A stretch of 64,000 nt of DNA from NCBI RefSeq assembly GCF_022669015.1, contig NZ_JAKKSL010000002.1:620001-684000 (forward strand), given 5' to 3'. Position numbers and translations under genes: made by a program. Numbering within the stretch: position 1 is the first letter of the stretch; each line of letters opens with the position of its first letter. Shown here in pieces: positions 1-8,753 of this stretch. A model generated the notes under the pieces. That model was not told where the DNA came from and searched no databases. It saw nothing but the letters and a program-made list of their open reading frames with translations. The DNA is from Colwellia maritima (GTDB taxonomy: Bacteria; Pseudomonadota; Gammaproteobacteria; Enterobacterales; Alteromonadaceae).

Positions 1-472
1 TGGTATGTCAAGTATGTTAAATACTATTTGGTTAGTTATTTGCGCTTTAAGCTTTGGTGCGGTTTTGGAACACTTAGGCATGTTAGCTAAATTTGTAGAA
101 TCTATTTTGAAAACAGCTAAGTCGGTAGGTAGCCTAATCACTAGTACTATACTGACTTGTATAGGTACTAATCTAATTACTGCTGACCAGTACATGGCAA
201 TTGTTATGCCTGGTAGAATGTTTAAAGCAGAATATCAACGTCGTGGATTACACCCTACAGTTCTAAGCAGAACACTTGAAGACTCAGGTACCATTACTTC
301 TCCTTTAATCCCTTGGAACACCTGTGGTGCCTTTATGTTTGGTGCTCTTGCTTTGACATCGTACGACTATATTTTTTACTGTTTTTTTAATTTAATAAAC
401 CCCATAATTGCCGTAATATATGCCTATTCAGGTTTCAAAATTAAAAAACTAACCAGTGATCAATGTGATTAG
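1..472 (+). CDS. nhaC: NhaC-type Na+/H+ antiporter, C-terminal part
   Basis: This is the C-terminal ~155 residues of an inner-membrane Na+/H+ antiporter of the NhaC family, which exchanges sodium for protons. The reading frame is already open at base 2 and runs in from outside the window. The segment TVLSRTLEDSGTITSPLIPW followed by NTCGAFM is typical of the last conserved NhaC block, and several hydrophobic helices surround it. A short charged tail (FKIKKLTSDQCD) ends the protein. Full-length relatives have about 450-500 residues, so roughly two thirds is missing at the left edge. A related antiporter family is the only realistic alternative. Confidence 0.8.
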   Translation, partial: GMSSMLNTIWLVICALSFGAVLEHLGMLAKFVESILKTAKSVGSLITSTILTCIGTNLITADQYMAIVMPGRMFKAEYQRRGLHPTVLSRTLEDSGTITSPLIPWNTCGAFMFGALALTSYDYIFYCFFNLINPIIAVIYAYSGFKIKKLTSDQCD

Positions 473-596
473 CTCAAGAAAATGATTAAAGGCTTGCTAG
501 GTAGGGTTATTGCCCCTTTTCCGGACTATAGTTATATAGCTCACTCTAGTTCACCTTGTAATTAAATAAGAATTATTACCTCATATTTGGATTTTT

Positions 597-3185
597 ATGA
601 CTCAGTCAACTTCTCGATTTTTAGCGGATTACAAACCCGCATTTTATACAGTACACTCTATTAAGTTAACCGTTGAATTAGATGACACTCAAACGCAAGT
701 TACCAATGAAATGTCTGTATCCCGTCAAGGTGAACATAATGAACCTCTTGTGTTAGATGGAGAACAACAAACCTTACTCTCTATTACCCTAAATAATAAC
801 AAGCTTTCACCTGAGCAATATACGTTATCAGAGAATAACGTGACGTTGAACACAAATGAAGACAGTTTTACCCTTACTATTGTGACGCAAATAGACCCTG
901 AAAATAATACGTCACTTGAAGGTTTATTTAAATCAGGAAATGCATTCTGTACGCAATGTGAAGCAGAAGGTTTTCGTCGTATAAGCTATTATTTTGATAG
1001 ACCAGATGTCATGTCGGTTTTTACAACTAAAATTATTGCAGACAAAACCTTATATCCTTATCTATTATCAAATGGTAATAAAATTGAAGAGGGTGCTCTC
1101 GATAACAATAAACATTTTGTCACCTGGCACGACCCTTTCCCCAAACCTTGTTACTTATTCGCGTTAGTTGCAGGTGATTTTGACTTATTAGCAGACACTT
1201 TTACTACCTGCTCGAATAGAAAAGTGGCCTTAGAAATTTTTGTTGATAAAGGCAACTTGCATAAAGCCGAACATGCAATGGCTTCGTTAAAAAAATCGAT
1301 GCAATGGGATGAAGAAACGTTTGGTTTAGAATATGATTTAGATATCTATATGATTGTTGCCGTGGATTTTTTCAATATGGGCGCAATGGAAAATAAAGGC
1401 TTGAATGTATTTAATAGTAAATACGTTTTGGCAGATAAAAACTGCGCAACGGATAGTGATTATTTTAATATTGAAGCTGTAATAGCACATGAGTACTTTC
1501 ATAATTGGACCGGAAATAGAGTTACCTGTCGAGATTGGTTTCAGTTAAGTCTAAAAGAAGGATTAACTGTTTTCCGCGATCAGCAATTCAGTGCAGATAT
1601 GCACTCGAGTGCAGTAACTCGCATTCAGAACGTACGAGTATTACGTTCACAACAGTTTGCTGAAGATGCAGGACCAATGTCGCATCCTATTCGACCTGAA
1701 AAAGTTTTAGAAATGAATAATTTTTATACGTTAACCGTTTACGAGAAGGGTGCTGAAGTTATTCGGATGCTGCATACCTTGTTAGGTAAAGATAATTTTA
1801 GATTAGGAATGGATCTCTATTTTAAGCGTTTTGATGGTATGGCCGTTACCTGTGATGATTTTATTAATGCAATGAGTGATGCATCCGGTAAAAGTTTAAC
1901 GCAATTCAAACGTTGGTATAGTCAATCAGGCACACCTACTATAAGTGTAAGTGAACATTTTGACCCAGAACAAGCTACGTACAGTTTAACCCTATTGCAA
2001 AGGTCACCAGTTACCAAAGTACAAGTTGCCCCAGATGCATTGCATATTCCAATTAAGATTGAGCTAATAACAGATAGCAATGAAGCAAAAAATGTACAGG
2101 AGTTCATGGTTGAGTTAACAGAAGAATCGCAAGTGTTTACTTTTAGTGGATTCGAATTAAAACCCACAATCGCTTTATTAGCTGACTTTAGTGCGCCAGT
2201 AAAAACTGATTTTGAACAGACCGATGAGGAACTATTTACTATCATTACTAGTGCTAAAAACAGTTTTTGTCGATGGGATGCAGGACAAAAATTATTAATG
2301 TCCTACTTAAAATCTTTAACTTTAATGCCTGACTTTCAGATACCAACACAGCTTTTAACGTGTTTTACCGATATTTTAGCCTCTGATGAAGATCCCGCTT
2401 TTATTGCCGAACAGTTGATATTACCAAGCTTTGATGAAGCAGCAGATATGATTGACGAAGTTAACCCGATAGCGATAGTTTCAGCAATAGAGACCCTCAC
2501 ATTATTCATTGCTCAAGGGTTAGAACAACCTTTATTAGATAAACTTCATTATTGCAAAACGATATTACAGAATAACGAGCTTACTGAAGCCGAGATTACA
2601 AGTAATAAAGCTTTAAAAAATATTTGTTTGCATTATTTAGCGCCCCTTGAACAACATACACTGTTGGTGGAACAACAATTTGATGAATCAGACAACATGA
2701 CTGACTCCCTTGCCGCATTAAGCTGTAGTGCAAAATATAATCTTGCTATTTTTACTGAACAAATGCAAAAGTTTGAGTCTCAATGGCAAGACACGGCACT
2801 TGTAATGGATAAGTATTTTTCACTATCCGCTAGCCTAGTTAGTGAGGATATTTATCGTCAATTAAATAACTTAACGGAACATCATTTATTTAGTTTAAAA
2901 AATCCTAACCGAGCAAGGTCATTAATTGGTGCTTTTGCAATGAATAATCCTAAATATTTTCATCATAGTTCGGGTCAAGGTTACGAGTTTTTAGCAGATA
3001 AAATTGCAGCGCTTAATACGATTAACCCTCAAGTCGCGTCTCGATTAATCACACCACTCATTCAATTTAATAGTTTTGCTAATCCACATAAAGCTTTAAT
3101 GAAGGAACAGTTAGTGCGATTACAAAACTTACCGAATTTATCGAATGATCTAAAAGAAAAATTAGATGCTTCTCTGGCAATTTAA
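597..3185 (+). CDS. pepN: Aminopeptidase N
   Basis: This is a zinc metallopeptidase of the M1 family that removes N-terminal residues from cytoplasmic peptides. It has 862 residues, close to the 870 of E. coli PepN. The substrate-anchoring motif GAMEN lies at residues 262-266. The zinc site HEYFH is at 298-302, with the third ligand Glu321 inside the segment LKEGL. The N-terminal beta domain and the helical C-terminal domain (after about residue 540) are both present, and there is no signal peptide. No strong Shine-Dalgarno sequence precedes the ATG. The gene stands alone and is followed by a strong hairpin terminator. Confidence 0.95.
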   Translation: MTQSTSRFLADYKPAFYTVHSIKLTVELDDTQTQVTNEMSVSRQGEHNEPLVLDGEQQTLLSITLNNNKLSPEQYTLSENNVTLNTNEDSFTLTIVTQIDPENNTSLEGLFKSGNAFCTQCEAEGFRRISYYFDRPDVMSVFTTKIIADKTLYPYLLSNGNKIEEGALDNNKHFVTWHDPFPKPCYLFALVAGDFDLLADTFTTCSNRKVALEIFVDKGNLHKAEHAMASLKKSMQWDEETFGLEYDLDIYMIVAVDFFNMGAMENKGLNVFNSKYVLADKNCATDSDYFNIEAVIAHEYFHNWTGNRVTCRDWFQLSLKEGLTVFRDQQFSADMHSSAVTRIQNVRVLRSQQFAEDAGPMSHPIRPEKVLEMNNFYTLTVYEKGAEVIRMLHTLLGKDNFRLGMDLYFKRFDGMAVTCDDFINAMSDASGKSLTQFKRWYSQSGTPTISVSEHFDPEQATYSLTLLQRSPVTKVQVAPDALHIPIKIELITDSNEAKNVQEFMVELTEESQVFTFSGFELKPTIALLADFSAPVKTDFEQTDEELFTIITSAKNSFCRWDAGQKLLMSYLKSLTLMPDFQIPTQLLTCFTDILASDEDPAFIAEQLILPSFDEAADMIDEVNPIAIVSAIETLTLFIAQGLEQPLLDKLHYCKTILQNNELTEAEITSNKALKNICLHYLAPLEQHTLLVEQQFDESDNMTDSLAALSCSAKYNLAIFTEQMQKFESQWQDTALVMDKYFSLSASLVSEDIYRQLNNLTEHHLFSLKNPNRARSLIGAFAMNNPKYFHHSSGQGYEFLADKIAALNTINPQVASRLITPLIQFNSFANPHKALMKEQLVRLQNLPNLSNDLKEKLDASLAI

Positions 3186-3204
3186 TCTCGATAACCCTTC
3201 TCGA

Positions 3205-3247
3205 TAGACTGACATGTGCATTTATTCACATTTCAGTCTATATTTTA
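3205..3247 (+). terminator. Rho-independent terminator of pepN
   Basis: The arms TAGACTGACATGTG (3205-3218) and CACATTTCAGTCTA (3227-3240) pair over 14 positions with one mismatch around an 8-base loop. TATTTT follows directly. It lies 20 bases after the pepN stop codon. Confidence 0.75.
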
Positions 3248-3536
3248 AAATAATGATCTAGTATCAAACGAATATAAAACGTAAATGAAGTATTATTTCT
3301 CAATAAAGTTATCGGCGAATGAGTTTCTACCCTATTACCGAGGCGAAATTCAATCGATTGTAGTGATGAGTAATTTAGGCACAAAGGTTAAATTTCGGCA
3401 ATGCATTTGCGAAAGTATTTAACAAGCCATGGCATTACGGGTCATTTTTGTTTAGAAACACAAAATAATAAATTTTTATCCTTAATAAAAATTTCTTAGT
3501 TTGTTTTTTTAATACATCTAGAGTAATAGCTTTAAA

Positions 3537-3553
3537 TAGTGGTCAGACCATCG
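3537..3553. promoter_or_regulatory. FadR-like operator palindrome
   Basis: TGGTCAGACCA at 3540-3550 matches the core of the known FadR consensus TGGTCNGACCA at all 11 positions. The flanking bases do not extend the match. It is 367 bases before the DUF1302 start, far for a direct operator, so the assignment is tentative. Confidence 0.4.
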
Positions 3554-3637
3554 ACCGTTTGATTCATGCCTTTTTTTTGTCACAAATAAGCTATATTTCA
3601 TTAACTTAGTAGAAAGTAAAATCTGTTACTGGTTTTG

Positions 3638-3659
3638 GTTTAAAACACGCGTTTTAAAC
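3638..3659. promoter_or_regulatory. Inverted repeat GTTTAAAA-N6-TTTTAAAC
   Basis: A perfect 8-bp-arm palindrome sits just upstream of two copies of TTGGCTGT and of a TATAAT box (3698-3703). It may bind a regulator of the DUF1302 operon. The -35 element for that TATAAT box is not clear. Confidence 0.35.
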
Positions 3660-3916
3660 GTTTGGCTGTTTTTGGCTGTAAGTTAAATGCAAATCATTAT
3701 AATACAGTCATTTATCTATTGTTTTTTACACTTGCTACCGAGTTGAAATGATGCAATTATTGTTTAACTGTCAATTGTGAATTAACTATCGCACTTGTTA
3801 GTTGATAAATAATAAAACAAATAACGATGTAAGTTTTGTTCAAGATGTTGCTCTAGATGTGCGTAGTCACAGAGTCGCATTACATATTACTTGATTTGCT
3901 TCAGGGGAGAGTATAA

Positions 3917-5993
3917 ATGAATAATAACCCTCGCAGGTTTTCTAAAAAACCTTTAGCCGTTGGTATTGCCGCAGCACTTTCAATGACACTTTTAGGCGCA
4001 AGCCTAAACAGTGCACAAGCTGCAAGGTGGAATTTTGGCGATGTAGATGTTAGTTTTGATTCTACATTCAGTGTTGGCTCTAGGCGGCGTGCTGAAAACC
4101 GTAATTGGAATGACAATGTTGCTAAAGCCAATAACTTAAATAATGGTTTTGATTTTAGTAAATACAACGCCGCATTAAATGCAAATCCGAAAAACGTTAC
4201 GTTATGGCAGGGAGCAGGTGGTTATTCCTCTAACGGCGATAATGGTAATTTAAATTATGATAAAGGCGAATCTTTCTCCCAATTGATAAAGGGTACACAC
4301 GAATTAGACGTGCATTATGATGGCATGGGGGTTTTTGTTCGTGGTATGTACTATTACGATTTTGCCATGATGGATAATGACAGAAGTTGGACAAACCCAA
4401 CTAGCGGTCAGGTTAATAATCCTTGTGATGATAGTGAAGCGAAGAAGCAAGTATGTACGGATATTAGATTACTTGATGCGTATGTTTATGGAAACTTTGA
4501 TTTAGGCGAAATGCCGTTTTCAGTACGTGCGGGTCAACAAGTTATTATTTGGGGTGAAAGTACACTGATTGGTCATGGTATCAGTGAAATAAACCCGGTA
4601 GATATAGCACGCTTAAAAGCCCCCGGTGCTGAGTTAAAAGAAGCCTTTATTCCTTTTGGTGCTGTTTGGGGGTCATTAGGTGTTACGGATAACTTTAATA
4701 TTGAAGCCTTTTATCAATATTCGTGGGAAAAAACTATTTTACCACCGCCAGGCAGTTATTTTTCTACCAATGATTTTTTGGTGATGGTGGTAATAATAAT
4801 AATGTTCAACTTGGGTTCTCTGGAAATCCAGACATTGATGTTAACACCCTAATGGCAGGCTTAAATCAAATAGGTGGTTTGTTAAGAACAGGCGCAATTG
4901 ATAGTGCTACTGCAGGTCAAATGTATTTAGCGTACTCAACTAAAGTTACGCTGCGTTCACCTGGGGAAACGGCAGAATGGCAACCTGATGATGGTGGTCA
5001 ATATGGTTTACGTCTTTCTTGGTACTTACCTGAGCTAAATGAAACAGAGCTAAGCCTTTATTATGTAAATTATCATAGCCGTAGACCAGTTTTTCTTGGA
5101 CAAACAGCTAATTATAATGCGGCTTCAATCGGAGCTGATCTTGCTTATATTCTTGGTAATCCTATCACTCAAGATAATCTCTACGATCTTGGCACTTTCT
5201 CACAAGTAAAACTGCAATATCCCGAAGATATTAAAATGTATGCGTTAAGTTTTAATACTACATTAGGTGAAACGGCAATAGCGGGTGAAATTAGTTACCG
5301 TCAAGATGAGCCACTGCAAATTGATGATGTTGAATTGCTTTTTGCTGCCATGCCGCAACAATTGTATAACGCAGGTCTTCGAGATGATCTAAATAATATT
5401 TCCGAAGCCTTAATGATCCTACAACGGGGCAACCATTTGAGTCAGGGATAACTGCAGACGGTTTTGTTTTATCAGATACAGTTCAAGCTCAAATGACGGT
5501 AACGCATTTGTTTGGTCCTATGCTTGGAGCAAGTCAATTTGCCGGTGTATTTGAAATTGGTGGTATTAACATTAATGATATGCCTGATGAAGATGTGCTT
5601 CGCTTGAATGGACCCGGAACAGCCAGAAATGGAGGTGTTGCAGCAGCACCCGGTTTAGAGTTAGGTTTACAAGATGGGATTGAAACTAATCCATTCCCAA
5701 CTGATTTTGCTTGGGGCTATAGAGTAATAGCCAAACTAGATTATTCTAACGTTTTCTCAGGCATAAATATGAGTCCGCGCGTAGTGTTTTCTCATGATGT
5801 TAAAGGTATCACACCCGATCCATTGTTTTTGTTCATCGAAGACAGAAAATCTGTGGCACTGGGGCTAACGTTAGACTATCAAAGTACTTGGAAAGCAGAA
5901 GTAAATTACAACAGTTTCTTTGATGGTGTGGGTACAACTAACCAGATTGAAGATCGTGATTATGTATCTTTAAGTATTAGTTATTCAATTTAA
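3917..5993 (+). CDS. DUF1302 outer-membrane beta-barrel protein (two frameshifts)
   Basis: The product is a DUF1302-family protein, predicted to be a large outer-membrane beta barrel. It begins with a signal peptide ending near SAQAA and then RWNFGDVDVSFDSTFSVG. The start is supported by GGGGAG seven bases upstream of the ATG. Two single-base deletions break it. One T is missing in the T6 run near 4775, and restoring it gives FFGDGGNNNN. One A is missing near 5412, and restoring it gives EALNDPTTGQPF. The repaired protein has 692 residues. It is followed 15 bases later by the DUF1329 gene, its usual genomic partner. Its substrate is unknown; proposals for this gene pair involve hydrophobic molecules in the envelope. 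Confidence 0.85.
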
Positions 5994-6008
5994 GAAAAGG
6001 CAACAACG

Positions 6009-7409
6009 ATGAAAAATCAGATTTTTAAGACTTATTCCTTCAATAAAAGTAGCATGAAGAAAAGTACAATATTATTAGCTGTAACAGTTGCCCTTACATC
6101 CAATGTCGCGATGGCAAAAATTTCAGCTGAAGAAGCCGCTAAATTAGGTAATGAACTAACACCTATGGGCGCTGTGAAAGCGGCTAATAAAGATGGTTCT
6201 ATTCCAGAGTGGACCGGTGGTATTACTAAAGCTCCTGCGGGCTATACCGTAGGTGATCATCATTTAGATCCCTACCCAAATGATAAAGTTAAATTTACGA
6301 TAACCGCAAAAAATGTTGCAGACTACAAGAGTTTATTAACGCCGGGGCAAGTAAAGTTATTCGAAACTTATCCCGATACGTATAAAATGAATGTTTATCA
6401 AACACGTAGAAGTGCATCATTTCCTGAACATGTATACAAGGCTGTAAAAGTGAACTCCACTAGAGCAGAACTTGTTGAAGAGGGTAATGGTATTAAAAAT
6501 GCAGCTGTGGGTATTCCTTTTCCAATTCCAGAGAATGGATTAGAAGCCATTTGGAACCACATTGTACGCTATCGTGGTGAAGCAATTGTTCGTCAAGGTG
6601 GTCAAGCAGCCCCAACAGCATCAGGTGACTTTACTTATGTTGGTTTTGATGATCAATTATTGCTACCTTATGATGTTGAAGGAACAACACCTGCAGCGCT
6701 AGAAAATACCAATATTTTGTTTAAATTCAAGCAGAAGGTAACTGAACCGGCACGTTTAGCCGGAACGGCTTTATTGGTACACGAAACGATGGATCAAATT
6801 AAAACTCCTCGTCAAGCATGGACATATAACACTGGTCAACGTCGTGTAAGACGTGCGCCAAATGTTGCTTATGATGCCCCAGGGAGTGCATCAGATGGTT
6901 TACGTTTGACTGATGATTTTGATATGTATAACGGTGCACCTAATCGATATAATTGGACATTAAAAGGTAAGCAAGAGTTGTTTATTCCTTATAATGACTA
7001 TCGATTACATAGCGATAAAGTTAAATATGAAGATATTATCCAACCAGGTCATATAAATCCTGAATTGGTTCGATATGAAAAACATCGTGTTTGGGTAGTA
7101 GAAGCTAACTTGAAAGAAAATACGCGTCATACCTATAAAAAACGTGTTTTCTATATAGATGAAGATAGGCGGCAAGTTGCTGTCGCTGATATTTATGATA
7201 ATCGTGATGAATTATATCGGGTAGCTGTTGCTCATGGTTTAAATTACTATGAAGTTCCAACACAGTGGTCTACTCTTGAAGTGTTCCATGATTTTCAATC
7301 AAGACGATATGTTGCTATGGGCTTAGATAATGAAGCTAAAATGTATGATTTTTCTGTGGAGTTAGCGGATGATGATTTTACACCAAGCAGCATTAAGACG
7401 AGAAGGTAG
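6009..7409 (+). CDS. DUF1329 periplasmic (LolB-like) protein
   Basis: This 466-residue exported protein belongs to the DUF1329 family, predicted to have a LolB-like fold that could carry a lipid or other hydrophobic molecule across the periplasm. A signal peptide ends at about NVAMAK. AAGG precedes the ATG at 6009; an internal ATG at 6054 would give a shorter and more typical signal peptide. Family features include EEAAKLGNELTPMGA near the N-terminus and the segment VFYIDEDRRQVAVADIYD. It lies between the DUF1302 barrel and a hairpin terminator, and the two genes normally occur together. Function inferred from family context only. Confidence 0.85.
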   Translation: MKNQIFKTYSFNKSSMKKSTILLAVTVALTSNVAMAKISAEEAAKLGNELTPMGAVKAANKDGSIPEWTGGITKAPAGYTVGDHHLDPYPNDKVKFTITAKNVADYKSLLTPGQVKLFETYPDTYKMNVYQTRRSASFPEHVYKAVKVNSTRAELVEEGNGIKNAAVGIPFPIPENGLEAIWNHIVRYRGEAIVRQGGQAAPTASGDFTYVGFDDQLLLPYDVEGTTPAALENTNILFKFKQKVTEPARLAGTALLVHETMDQIKTPRQAWTYNTGQRRVRRAPNVAYDAPGSASDGLRLTDDFDMYNGAPNRYNWTLKGKQELFIPYNDYRLHSDKVKYEDIIQPGHINPELVRYEKHRVWVVEANLKENTRHTYKKRVFYIDEDRRQVAVADIYDNRDELYRVAVAHGLNYYEVPTQWSTLEVFHDFQSRRYVAMGLDNEAKMYDFSVELADDDFTPSSIKTRR

Positions 7410-7440
7410 AAGGTAGAAAGTAAACTCTTTTTATCAAAAA

Positions 7441-7465
7441 ACGGTGGCTGATGCCACCGTTTTTG
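7441..7465 (+). terminator. Terminator after DUF1329
   Basis: ACGGTGGC and GCCACCGT pair around TGAT and are followed by TTTTTG. It probably ends or attenuates transcription between the DUF1302/DUF1329 pair and the downstream YCF48/MMPL pair. Confidence 0.8.
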
Positions 7466-7525
7466 TTATTACTTCTGCTTAATTTGCTTCTGTTTCAGTT
7501 TACTTTTATTATTGTGAATGTACAT

Positions 7526-7571
7526 TTGTAGTTATTGTTCTTTTGTAGTTATTGTTCTTTTGTAGTTATTG
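7526..7571 (+). repeat. 17-bp tandem repeat, 2.7 copies
   Basis: TTGTAGTTATTGTTCTT occurs at 7526-7542 and 7543-7559, with a partial copy at 7560-7571. The copies are identical. It lies in the short leader region of the YCF48-like gene. Confidence 0.85.
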
Positions 7572-7600
7572 AATAGCTTTTTGTCCTTTTTTTGTCATTA

Positions 7601-8662
7601 ATGTCGAGAATTTCAACAATGCGTTTTGTTTCCTTTCCACTTTCTATTATTTTACTTTTAAGCACTTTAGGCCAATTCAGTTATGCTGCTGAACAGCCTG
7701 TAAAAGTAACTAGCTCAGCTAATATTAATCCCTCTGTTAAAGCGCGCTTAGCGAGCAAATCCTTATTGTTAGGTATTACCAAGGCCGGACCTGACAAACT
7801 TGTCGCCGTTGGTGAACACGGTCATATTATTTTATCGTCAGATGCTGTGAACTGGCAACAAGCAGATGTCCCATTACAAACTACTCTGACAAGTGTGTTT
7901 TTTTTAGACGACTCTCTTGGTTGGGCTGTTGGTCATGATGCAACAATATTGCATTCAATTGATGGTGGTTTAACCTGGAAAATACAGCAGTATATGCCTG
8001 AACTACAAAAGCCGCTGTTTGATATTGTTTTTAAATCCCCTACTGAAGGAATTGCGATTGGCGCTTATGGCCTAACTTTTCGTACAAATGACAGTGGTAA
8101 TACTTGGCAAAGTGAATTTCATAGTGAAATCCTTCCACCAAGCGATGCTGAATATATGGCAGAATTAAAAGCAGACGATGAGGATGCTTATTTAGATGAA
8201 GCCGCTTTTATCTTGCCTCACTTTAACCGTATGTTTATGGACGGCAGAACACTATATATGGTCGGGGAAGTTGGCTTAATTGTTAAAAGTAATGATTTTG
8301 GTAAAAGCCGGCAAGCCTTTGATAGCATTTATCAAGGTTCATTTTTTGATATATCAAGAACGCAGCAAGGAAATTTGCTTGTTGTTGGTTTACGTGGTCA
8401 TGTTTTTCGAAGCTTACTCAATGGTAGACCTTGGAAATCAAGAGAAACTAATGCAACAGCACTAATTAATGATATTGTACTCAGTGATGACGAACGTATA
8501 TTCCTCTTAGCCAATAATGGGGTTTTACTCGAAAGTATTGATGATGGACAAACTTACCGTTTGAAAACACAAAGGGATGGAAAATCATTAATCGGCGGCA
8601 TTTGGTTTAAAGGGCAATTAGTTGCTGTGTCTGATGTAGGCATAAAAATAATCTCTTTATAA
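7601..8662 (+). CDS. YCF48/Hcf136-like beta-propeller protein
   Basis: This exported protein of about 353 residues is built from repeated beta-propeller blades of the YCF48/Asp-box type. Examples are GEHGHIILSSDAVNW, GWAVGHDATILHSIDGG and SNDFGKS. A signal peptide ends near FSYAAEQ. In non-photosynthetic proteobacteria such proteins are usually found next to an MMPL/RND exporter, as here, and may act as its periplasmic partner. ATG 7601 and ATG 7619 are both possible starts and neither has a clear Shine-Dalgarno sequence; the latter gives the cleaner signal peptide. The name comes from a photosystem assembly factor and does not imply that function here. Confidence 0.8.
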   Translation: MSRISTMRFVSFPLSIILLLSTLGQFSYAAEQPVKVTSSANINPSVKARLASKSLLLGITKAGPDKLVAVGEHGHIILSSDAVNWQQADVPLQTTLTSVFFLDDSLGWAVGHDATILHSIDGGLTWKIQQYMPELQKPLFDIVFKSPTEGIAIGAYGLTFRTNDSGNTWQSEFHSEILPPSDAEYMAELKADDEDAYLDEAAFILPHFNRMFMDGRTLYMVGEVGLIVKSNDFGKSRQAFDSIYQGSFFDISRTQQGNLLVVGLRGHVFRSLLNGRPWKSRETNATALINDIVLSDDERIFLLANNGVLLESIDDGQTYRLKTQRDGKSLIGGIWFKGQLVAVSDVGIKIISL

Positions 8663-8688
8663 ATAAGTCTAATAATAATATCTAAATG

Positions 8689-8705
8689 ATTCTAAAGTTT
8701 AGAAT
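8689..8705. repeat. Perfect 17-bp palindrome between YCF48 and MMPL genes
   Basis: ATTCTAAAGTTTAGAAT is perfectly symmetric around its central G. It has no T tract, so it is either an operator or a weak hairpin in the 91-base gap. Confidence 0.4.
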
Positions 8706-8753
8706 TTGATTAGATAAAAACGTAAACCATAAAAAGTTGGGTCGTAAAAAATT

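Larger units (their letters stand above)
3248..3916. other. Long AT-rich intergenic region upstream of the DUF1302 operon
   Basis: About 670 bases without a credible gene. It holds the FadR-like palindrome at 3537-3553, an 8-bp-arm inverted repeat at 3638-3659, a direct repeat of TTGGCTGT at about 3662-3679 and a TATAAT box at 3698-3703. The length and these elements suggest a regulated promoter region for the operon starting at 3917. No small ORF with a ribosome binding site was recognised in it. Confidence 0.6.

Noticed and set aside
4852-5993. Separate small genes after the first DUF1302 part
   Set aside because: One-base corrections join the three open frames into a single DUF1302 protein with a continuous barrel pattern.
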